A stretch of 19,032 bases of DNA from CAYJWL01 sp964373855. GTDB lineage: Bacteria > Patescibacteriota > Andersenbacteria > UBA10190. Shown one piece after another: positions 14,098 to 19,032 of the stretch; within the stretch, counting starts at the first letter, position 1, and each line of letters starts with the position of its first letter. The notes below the pieces were generated by a model. It saw nothing but the letters and a program-made list of their open reading frames with translations, searched no databases and had not been told where the DNA came from. The translations under genes and the position numbers were made by a program. The stretch lies in contig CAYJWL010000016.1 in assembly GCA_964373855.1 (NCBI GenBank), positions 1 through 19,032 of the forward strand, given 5' to 3'.

Positions 14098-14142
14098 TAC
14101 TAAAACCACCCGCCCTAGCTTGCTACGGCGGGTATTTTAGTA
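14098..14142. terminator. Bidirectional terminator hairpin
   Basis: ACCCGCC pairs with GGCGGGT around a 12-nt loop, and flanking TACTAAAA/TTTTAGTA extends the stem after a small internal bulge. It would end the NYN gene (stop at 14160, minus strand) and also any transcript from the promoter at 14064-14091. Confidence 0.8.
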
Positions 14143-14159
14143 CCTCGAAAGTGGCTCTT

Positions 14160-14699
14160 CTAAGGCAAAAAATGTTCCAAGTCTTCTTTTTTGAATAATG
14201 TTCGAATGTCTGAATGCTTCATAATTCCAAAGGATGGTCTGTGGCTAAAACCAACATACTCAAGCTTCTTTCCTTCTTCCCTTGCTGCCTTGATTGCAGG
14301 TATCAAATCGTTATCCGATGATACCAGCACGGCAGTATCAAACTCATTGCGGTAAGCTCCGCGAACAAGATCAACTGCCATCTGAACATCAACACCCTTC
14401 TCATGAAAAACACCGTCACTTTTTAACATGTGGCCGTACTCTATCTGCCAGTTGCAGTTTCGGAGGCGTGCCGTGAGACGTTGCTGATTCGCACGAAGTT
14501 GTTGACTTTTCTGGCTACCATCAGTTCGTATCCGTCCAATATAATAAGTAGCAGAGACAATCTGGCGACCACGAGCTAAGTATTCCCCTAACCTTTGGTA
14601 ATCCAGTTGCAGTAACTTGGTGAGCTGCAGTTCCTTGGCGTAGTGATACATGTTACTTCCATCTAAGAGAATTGCTATTTTCTCCTGCTTTGTCATCAT
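14160..14699 (-). CDS. NYN-domain (PIN-like) ribonuclease, LabA/DUF88 type
   Basis: This 179-residue protein consists of a single NYN domain. Conserved acidic metal ligands are visible: Asp13 in AILLDGSN (with Asn16), Asp104 and Asp110 in KGVDVQMAVDLV, and Asp129/Asp131 in VLVSSDNDLIPAI. Together these form the PIN-like active site used for metal-dependent RNA cleavage. Family members are widespread in Patescibacteria; substrates are mostly unknown. The start is one of two adjacent ATGs (14699 or 14696) with no good binding site. It lies between two copies of the tRNA-Trp 3' end, immediately downstream of that tRNA and on the same strand. It ends at a strong terminator. It may therefore be cargo left by an integrated element, which is inference from position. 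Confidence 0.9.
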   Translation of the reverse strand: MMTKQEKIAILLDGSNMYHYAKELQLTKLLQLDYQRLGEYLARGRQIVSATYYIGRIRTDGSQKSQQLRANQQRLTARLRNCNWQIEYGHMLKSDGVFHEKGVDVQMAVDLVRGAYRNEFDTAVLVSSDNDLIPAIKAAREEGKKLEYVGFSHRPSFGIMKHSDIRTLFKKEDLEHFLP

Positions 14700-14717
14700 G
14701 GACTTACCGTAACAAAA

Positions 14718-14737
14718 ACAACTGCATATTCAAGCAG
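14718..14737 (-). terminator. Weak terminator after tRNA-Trp
   Basis: ACTGC and GCAGT form a 5-bp stem with an 8-nt loop, followed on the minus strand by TGTTTTTG. It lies 13 nt after the tRNA and could separate it from the NYN gene. Confidence 0.4.
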
Positions 14738-14744
14738 TCATGTC

Positions 14745-14767
14745 AAAAGCAGGGGCGGAGAGAATCG
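14745..14767 (-). repeat. tRNA-Trp 3' end copy within the intact tRNA (partner of 13942-13964)
   Basis: This is the second member of the 23-nt direct repeat. It covers the 3' acceptor strand and part of the T arm plus 5 nt beyond the tRNA. The two copies bound a segment of about 780 bp that contains the NYN gene. Confidence 0.65.
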
Positions 14768-14820
14768 AACTCCCGTCGTCTCTTTTGGAGAGAGACATCT
14801 TACCACTAGACCACGCCCCC
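14750..14820 (-). tRNA. tRNA-Trp (anticodon CCA)
   Basis: The acceptor stem GGGGGCG pairs with CGCCCCT (one G-U pair), and the discriminator is G. The D arm is GTCT/AGAT with loop AGTGGTA. The anticodon stem is TCTCT/AGAGA with loop CTCCAAA, giving anticodon CCA. The T arm is GGGAG/CTCTC with loop TTCGATT. The 3' CCA is not encoded (the next bases are CTTTT). Its position next to rpmG keeps part of the common rpmG-tRNA-Trp-secE-nusG order, but secE and nusG are missing downstream. Confidence 0.93.
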
Positions 14821-14838
14821 GTAATCGAATAATACCCA

Positions 14839-14960
14839 CTCTACGGACAGAATCTACCCCCGTAGCAGAAAGCCACACTCGGTTCAAAAGGGTCTCTGGC
14901 TTTCGCTACAGGGTTTCGGCCTAATGCACGCTGGAGAGTTTATCTGTTATCAACCCTATA
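14839..14960 (-). other. Structured, possibly switching spacer between rpmG and tRNA-Trp
   Basis: On the minus strand AGGGTT (14957-14952) can pair with AACCCT (14915-14910). Arm 1 (14911-14897) pairs over about 15 bp with arm 2 (14875-14860), with one bulge. Arm 2 can alternatively pair through CTACGG with CCGTAG at 14846-14841, so two structures exclude each other. There is no T-run. TTATATATAGGG upstream could act as a -10. I cannot match it to a known RNA family; it may be a leader or processing element of the tRNA transcript. Confidence 0.4.
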
Positions 14961-14984
14961 TATAAGTAAGCGCGCATCTACGCC

Positions 14985-15149
14985 TCATTTCTTGGCTTTT
15001 TCCACGTGTACCTGATGCTTGCGGCAGTTCGGGCAGTGTTTTTTCAGCTCTAACTTATGTCCGTCCTGCTTACGCAGGTTACGGAAGGTGTGATAATTGA
15101 ATGACTTGCACTCTTTACACTGCAGTCTGATGAGAGTGTCTTGGCTCAT
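14985..15149 (-). CDS. rpmG: 50S ribosomal protein L33
   Basis: This 54-residue protein of the large subunit is located near the E site. It has the zinc-ribbon form, with Cys11 and Cys14 (CKEC) and Cys39 and Cys42 (CPNC). The conserved ITLQC-like start appears as LIRLQCKEC, followed by FRNLRK and the basic LELKKHCPNCRKHQVHVE end. Length is typical (about 50-55). It starts with the ATG at 15149, has no Shine-Dalgarno sequence, and is preceded by a GAAATTA-type word array. tRNA-Trp follows on the same strand after the structured spacer. It falls below ordinary length cut-offs for gene calling but is unmistakable. Confidence 0.95.
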   Translation of the reverse strand: MSQDTLIRLQCKECKSFNYHTFRNLRKQDGHKLELKKHCPNCRKHQVHVEKAKK

Positions 15150-15159
15150 AGCGAATAGA

Positions 15160-15186
15160 AAATAGAAATCAGAAATTGGAAATTAG
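15160..15186. repeat. Intergenic GAAATTA-type word array (second copy)
   Basis: AGAAATCAGAAATTGGAAATT resembles the array at 3358-3386 with two substitutions. It again fills the spacer between two minus-strand genes. Confidence 0.45.
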
Positions 15187-15219
15187 CGGCCTTAGGTTGG
15201 GACTATAACGGTTTCCTTT

Positions 15220-16755
15220 CTATTTGTCCAACCTCTGCTTGAGGATCCATTGTTCAAGGCTGCTCTCCCACTCATAGAGCCGAACCGGCTTGGGATCAGC
15301 TCCCCCGGCTCCCTGGACCTTGTGCCACTGCCCCGCCGCCGGTTCGTATCTGGCTCGGATCGTCCATTCCGGGTGAACAGCATCAATGATTGTAACCAAT
15401 ATCCGCTCCTGCTTTTCATAGCCAATAGCAGCCTCAATATAAACAGTGTTGGGCCGATCGGTTATCATTATTTTCCGTGCGACAGCATCCGGCTCGCCCG
15501 CCATCTCTGCCACGTGCTTGTCTATGAACGCTATCAGCTCGCCATCGCTTAACTCTGATATCGCACCGGCGACTTCTGATTTTTCTTCCTGATTGGGTTG
15601 CGCTAACACAACATGCACTTGCTGCCCAAAGGCAGGAACTAACCCCATATCTTGGGCTTGGCCGGTTGTCAGATCTAGCGCATAGAGATGGGTTGAGGGC
15701 ACATCCGCCGTCAGCGCTACGTATGTGCCGCCGGGATCGCCCTGCGCCGAACGCAGCACGCCCCGCACACGGGCAATGGGCAGATGCTGATTTCCTCTGG
15801 CCTGCCAAAAGATGATTTCTCCTCCATTATGGATGGCATAAAGGAGCCGCCCGTCCTCCAACCATTGTATGTATGGAATCATGCCGCGGATGAGCTGTGA
15901 TTGCGGCTCCTGCCCATCCTGAACGACAACAAGATCGCTGGCCTCCCGGCTGACCTGCTTGCTATACGCTAGCAATGTTCCTGTCGGATCAATATCCATG
16001 ATGCCTCGGTCTGCTGTGTCCTTCAGTGTCTGCCAATCAATAGATTGAAATCTGGCGGCAAGGCGATTCATGTTCGTATCTACCACTGCCAGCTCAACTT
16101 TGGCTCTATCCTCTTGAGGTTTTTGCGATGGACTGCTGTCAGCCAGAAACCACATCATATTCCCCGTTCGATTCCAGCGCACTCGCGTCAGGATATCTGG
16201 AGCTACCAGTTTCTCGGCCAGCAGTCGAGTGCCGCCCGCGGCAGCGTCGAACATCCACAATTCAGTTAAGTCTGCATCATCAGCGATATTGTCAAGCCAA
16301 TAGGCCACCTTGCTGCCGTCCGGACTGATGATAAGGTCACGCGGTTCAACCAGCGGAGTTTGTTCGATAATTATATCGCTTTGGCCGTTGGCCAGCCACG
16401 TTCGCGCCAGCCTGATGATTGCTTTTCCTTTTGCATCCAAATCGCTGACGTAGTGATACCAGGATAGCCCATCTGTCACTGCTTTATCTGGTCCTTCAGC
16501 AGGGATTCTCAAGGCTTGACAGCCAGCGGAAGCGCAGCGTAACACCCGCCTTTCTTTTTCTTCTATATCTACCTGAACAAGCAACACTGTCAGTTCAGGC
16601 ACGGACGACTGCACAATCGTCCGGGTGGGCAAAACCTCTGGAGTTTTTTGGGTATCGAAATTCCCCGGCCACAGTCCAAAGTCCCAGCGAATAACGGCGT
16701 ATCCGGTTGCCAGAAAAAGGAGCAGGAAGAAAATCTTCCGTAAAAATCTGAACAT
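15220..16755 (-). CDS. Membrane-anchored beta-propeller (TolB/PD40-like) protein, function unknown
   Basis: This 511-residue protein has one N-terminal membrane helix (about residues 5-25) that places the rest outside the cytoplasm. From about 55 to 390 come repeated beta-blade units with propeller signatures such as IISPDGSKVAYWLDN, DIDPTGTLLAYSKQ, IQWLEDGRLLYAI and THLYALDLTTGQ. After about 395 a separate alpha/beta domain follows (SEVAGAISELSDGELIAFI, then ITDRPNTVYIEAAI and WTIRARYEPAAGQW), which looks like a small binding domain. CASAGC near residue 75-80 could form a disulfide. I do not recognise a named family. It follows tRNA-Thr by 22 nt on the same strand, with no binding site before the ATG. 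A role as a cell-surface interaction scaffold is plausible. Confidence 0.72.
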   Translation of the reverse strand: MFRFLRKIFFLLLFLATGYAVIRWDFGLWPGNFDTQKTPEVLPTRTIVQSSVPELTVLLVQVDIEEKERRVLRCASAGCQALRIPAEGPDKAVTDGLSWYHYVSDLDAKGKAIIRLARTWLANGQSDIIIEQTPLVEPRDLIISPDGSKVAYWLDNIADDADLTELWMFDAAAGGTRLLAEKLVAPDILTRVRWNRTGNMMWFLADSSPSQKPQEDRAKVELAVVDTNMNRLAARFQSIDWQTLKDTADRGIMDIDPTGTLLAYSKQVSREASDLVVVQDGQEPQSQLIRGMIPYIQWLEDGRLLYAIHNGGEIIFWQARGNQHLPIARVRGVLRSAQGDPGGTYVALTADVPSTHLYALDLTTGQAQDMGLVPAFGQQVHVVLAQPNQEEKSEVAGAISELSDGELIAFIDKHVAEMAGEPDAVARKIMITDRPNTVYIEAAIGYEKQERILVTIIDAVHPEWTIRARYEPAAGQWHKVQGAGGADPKPVRLYEWESSLEQWILKQRLDK

Positions 16756-16777
16756 AGCTTGAGTGTAGCAGGGACGG

Positions 16778-16849
16778 AGCCGATGGGGAGAATCGGACTC
16801 CCGGTCTTCCGCTTACCATGCGGGTGCTCTGCCACTGAGCTACATCGGC
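16778..16849 (-). tRNA. tRNA-Thr (anticodon GGT)
   Basis: The acceptor stem is GCCGATG/CATCGGC with discriminator T. The D arm is GCTC/GAGC with loop AGTGGCA. The anticodon stem CCGC/GCGG holds loop ATGGTAA, giving anticodon GGT. The T arm is GGGAG/CTCCC with loop TCCGATT. CCA is not encoded (CCG follows). It sits between tyrS and the propeller gene on the same strand, 30 nt after the TyrRS stop, and may be processed from a common transcript. Confidence 0.93.
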
Positions 16850-16879
16850 TGATGCGCGTATTCGCGACGTCCTTCTTTA

Positions 16880-17989
16880 TTATAGATTTTGTAGGACTTT
16901 GTCGAGTTCCTTTTTCTTGACCGCTATTTCCGGCTTGGCAAAATGTTCTCGGACAGGCGCCAGCAAATCGATCAGCTCCCGAGCTACCGTGGCTTTCAAA
17001 TCCAGCGGATGAAGCTCACCGGCTGCGTAGGCTTTCTCCAGTTCGTCGTATGTTTGAAGTTCAAGGTTGCCTCCATGTTCTTCTTTCCTCGTAACCACAA
17101 ACGGCTTCGTTCTGTTCCAAAACAGGAGGTGCCCAGCCCAATTAAGAATCGGGTTATATGTTGTCTCTCTTTCAGGACAAAATGCTTTATTGACTTTTGC
17201 CTCTATGTCCCCGGGGGAATCATGAACCCAGATCGCGGAACTGGGATCAGACTTGCTCATTTTCATTTCTAAAATAACTTCTTTCTGGTCAACCTCCGGC
17301 GGCAGCGGCCATTGAGATGGTTTTTGCAAGCCAATCAATAGCGGGTGGTGTATCACCACTGCCTTTTTCTTCCCTACCTTATGTGCAACGTCGCGCATAA
17401 TAACATGGGCTTTGCGCTGGTCCATGCCAGCATGCACCACATCAAGGTCCTGATAAAAAATATCGGCAACTTGCATGGCAGGATACAGCGTCTTGGCATG
17501 ATCAATCGATTCCCCAGCCTGGCGACCCATAATATCGATGCTGCGCAGGATACGGGAAAGTGACGTGTGTTTACTTACGGCCACGACCGTTTCCCAAAAT
17601 TTCATGGCATCTTTTCCATACCACTGGCTGGCAAGACGAATCTCCAGTTTTTCCGGATTCCCCCCAACCGCGATAAAACTCGCCTTTAAGGCTTCAGTAA
17701 AATATCCCTTGCCAACTTTTTGCGCCGTTTCTCGCGTGCCGTCCAGCTTTTCGTTAATCCATGTGTGCCAGTCAGCCAGCCACACGGTGCACTTCACTCC
17801 CAAATCGGTTAAATCTTTCATCACCAGTGCGCTCATGATCCCTGTACCAATATGCACATAACCCGAAATCTCGAAGCCGATGTAATGGGTGAGCCCCTCC
17901 CCCGAAGCTAACCGCTCCCGCAGCTCTGTTTCCGTGATGATTTCAGCACTGCCGAGAACCAGCCGGCTGATGATTTCTTCCCTGTCCAT
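16880..17989 (-). CDS. tyrS: Tyrosyl-tRNA synthetase, archaeal/eukaryotic type
   Basis: This enzyme charges tRNA-Tyr. The 369-residue protein is a class I synthetase with HIGTG (46-50) and KMSKS (243-247). Its architecture is that of archaeal TyrRS. It has YIGFEISGYVHIG at the N-terminus, and tyrosine-pocket residues Tyr36, Tyr169, Gln173, Asp176 and Gln191 in YPAMQVADIFYQDLDVV...GMDQRK. CPERETTYNPIL and ELHPLDLKATVARELIDLLAPVREHF close the protein in a compact anticodon-binding part. The C-terminal S4 domain found in standard bacterial TyrRS (about 400-420 aa) is absent. Transfer from archaea or an old paralogue is likely. It starts at the ATG at 17989 with no clear Shine-Dalgarno sequence. 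tRNA-Thr, not tRNA-Tyr, follows. Confidence 0.92.
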   Translation of the reverse strand: MDREEIISRLVLGSAEIITETELRERLASGEGLTHYIGFEISGYVHIGTGIMSALVMKDLTDLGVKCTVWLADWHTWINEKLDGTRETAQKVGKGYFTEALKASFIAVGGNPEKLEIRLASQWYGKDAMKFWETVVAVSKHTSLSRILRSIDIMGRQAGESIDHAKTLYPAMQVADIFYQDLDVVHAGMDQRKAHVIMRDVAHKVGKKKAVVIHHPLLIGLQKPSQWPLPPEVDQKEVILEMKMSKSDPSSAIWVHDSPGDIEAKVNKAFCPERETTYNPILNWAGHLLFWNRTKPFVVTRKEEHGGNLELQTYDELEKAYAAGELHPLDLKATVARELIDLLAPVREHFAKPEIAVKKKELDKVLQNL

Positions 17990-18028
17990 ATCAGCATTGT
18001 AACAGAAAGCACACTATAAGCGGATTTA

Positions 18029-18056
18029 GTGCTACGGGCGCACACTGTCCGTAGAG
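18029..18056 (-). repeat. Intergenic hairpin element, second copy (upstream of tyrS)
   Basis: On the minus strand CTCTACGGACAG, a variable centre and CCCGTAGCA match the arms of 14839-14868 on the plus strand. CTACGG and CCGTAG form a 6-bp stem in both. Here it lies 40-67 nt upstream of the tyrS start. Confidence 0.45.
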
Positions 18057-18082
18057 TCAGTTCTGTCCTTAGAAACGGAGGG

Positions 18083-19032
18083 TTAGTGAGTGATACCGTT
18101 GAGCAAGTGCCACCGCATGGCTCCAGCCATGGCTGGCTCGGTTGATTTGTCAGGGATGCGCGTCAGCCAGTATTGATTTTCGGAAACTGTCGGCTCGTGA
18201 TGATAAACAGATCGGAAAATAGAGTTAATGAGCGGGACCAGATTGAGTGTTGATGCGCCGGCTACGGCACCCAGTGTCTGACCAGGCATACTTTGTCCTT
18301 GACTTCTATGCCACTGCATAGCTCCTTCTAGAGCTTCCCCTCGCTTGTCACGACTGTGCCAGTATGCCAGTTCGGCTGGTGTGCCACCTCTGCCAAAGAC
18401 ATATAAAAATGCCTGCGACACTTGGGGATCAGCCGAAGTACCGGTATTGCTTGAAGATGATGTAATTGATCCAACACCGGCACTACCGTTTCCAGAAGAT
18501 ACTGGTGCGCCGCTGCCACCCTCATCAAAGTCGCAATTGCCGCCGTTGCATGCCGTTACTACATCAGAACCGCAGGGACCAATATTACAGCGAGGATCGC
18601 TGCATAATACAATTTGAATTGGTGCCATGCACGCCGGGCCTCCACTGACATTCAAACATGCATCAAAATAGCACTGACCTTGCTCTTGTGATTGTATGAT
18701 AGCGTTAGGGTCAGCATGGATATTAAAGCTGTCAGTTGCCGTAGCTGTTTGGCTGCCATCGACGGACTTGAACGAACCAGAAACTGTATACTGACCCGGC
18801 GGCAGAGGCTCGCTTTCCAGGCAGCCCCACTGATCGTTTGTGCACTCATCAAGATTCCAGCTAAAGAGTGTTTTTGTCTCCCCGGGATTGATTTGGTCGA
18901 AGAAAACAAGGTCACAATGGGTACCGGGCGGTATAATAAATGTTTGATTATTGGCAGTGGTATATGTCATCTTGCACGCCTCATATATGGGGTTGTAGCG
19001 ATATGCGACATTGCCCACGTTTTTAATTTTTA
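18083..19032 (-). CDS. Cysteine-containing surface protein with C-terminal YW/MQWH (DUF4214-like) repeats; 5' end outside the window
   Basis: The frame is open to the window edge. A GTG at 19018 exists, but the residues before it (KIKN) continue a beta strand, so the N-terminus is probably missing. Counting from 19018, an Ig-like/BsuPI-type domain (about 1-100) contains NPGETKTLFSWNLDEC and PPGQYTVSGSF. A Cys-rich stretch (about 115-163, with CYFDAC, CSDPRCNIGPCGS and CNGGNC) follows, then a Gly/Ser linker (165-200). Two related repeats close the protein (202-241 and 265-309) with FGRGGTPAELAYW, GAMQWH and AGAMRWH. Such repeats occur in Patescibacteria surface proteins and resemble DUF4214. 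The even spread of Cys suggests disulfides outside the cell. No sorting motif is seen at the C-terminus. Exact family and role are unknown. Confidence 0.68.
   Translation of the reverse strand, partial: KIKNVGNVAYRYNPIYEACKMTYTTANNQTFIIPPGTHCDLVFFDQINPGETKTLFSWNLDECTNDQWGCLESEPLPPGQYTVSGSFKSVDGSQTATATDSFNIHADPNAIIQSQEQGQCYFDACLNVSGGPACMAPIQIVLCSDPRCNIGPCGSDVVTACNGGNCDFDEGGSGAPVSSGNGSAGVGSITSSSSNTGTSADPQVSQAFLYVFGRGGTPAELAYWHSRDKRGEALEGAMQWHRSQGQSMPGQTLGAVAGASTLNLVPLINSIFRSVYHHEPTVSENQYWLTRIPDKSTEPAMAGAMRWHLLNGITH

Noticed and set aside
16880..17989. Tryptophanyl-tRNA synthetase reading of the class I synthetase
   Set aside because: The pocket motif YPAMQVADIFYQ...GMDQRK and the HPLDLK region match TyrRS, and TrpRS landmarks are missing.
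17990..18082. T-box leader upstream of tyrS
   Set aside because: No T-box sequence, no antiterminator and no terminator with a T-run are present in the spacer.
1..19032. DPANN archaeon as source, suggested by the histone and the archaeal-type TyrRS
   Set aside because: L7/L12, L33, L10, MltG and sortase are bacterial, and the operon layout is bacterial.
1..19032. CRISPR array
   Set aside because: No regularly spaced direct repeats of 20-40 nt were seen; the only long direct repeat is the two-copy tRNA-Trp end.

Overview
This is a 19 kb chromosomal window from a bacterium. Ribosomal proteins L10, L7/L12 and L33 are all of bacterial type. The gene set points to the Candidate Phyla Radiation (Patescibacteria): a membrane-anchored Clp-type ATPase next to a small membrane protein, a NYN-domain nuclease, an archaeal-type tyrosyl-tRNA synthetase, a tiny histone-fold protein, a sortase, surface proteins with YW/MQWH repeats, tRNAs without encoded CCA, and many starts with no Shine-Dalgarno sequence. 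This placement is inferred from gene content; no 16S gene is present.

Layout. At 1-1093 (minus) lie a Clp-type ATPase N-terminus, cut by the window edge, and its small membrane partner. At 1142-2305 (minus) is the L10-L7/L12 operon, with a structured leader that looks like an L10 autoregulatory attenuator and a strong terminator. At 2344-4454 (minus) are MltG and mannose-1-phosphate guanylyltransferase. At 4574-7351 (mostly plus) are a CAP-domain surface protein, a 58-residue histone-fold protein with its own promoter, Shine-Dalgarno sequence and terminator, a small single-pass membrane ORF on the minus strand, and a sortase. At 7372-10795 is a GT4 glycosyltransferase, a divergent (alpha/alpha)6-type protein and a GH130 mannoside phosphorylase-like enzyme. 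At 10891-13272 (minus) are a HAD phosphatase, an alpha/beta hydrolase and a HExxH protein.

At 13467-14820 is the most plastic stretch. It holds a wrecked IS481-like transposase start, a 23-nt duplicate of the tRNA-Trp 3' end, an isolated promoter running straight into a terminator, a NYN nuclease and tRNA-Trp. At 14839-15149 is a structured spacer followed by L33. At 15220-17989 (minus) are a membrane-anchored beta-propeller protein, tRNA-Thr and TyrRS. The window ends inside a cysteine-containing surface protein.

Three ideas stand out. First, ManC, the GT4 enzyme, the (alpha/alpha)6 protein and GH130 could form a closed mannan build-and-recycle loop, in which Man-1-P released by phosphorolysis re-enters GDP-mannose synthesis. 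Second, a bacterial histone gene too short for ordinary ORF cut-offs sits in its own transcription unit. Third, the tRNA-Trp 3' end is duplicated about 800 bp away around the nuclease gene, as expected for an eroded integration event. Next to that tRNA is a spacer with mutually exclusive stem-loops, part of which recurs upstream of tyrS.
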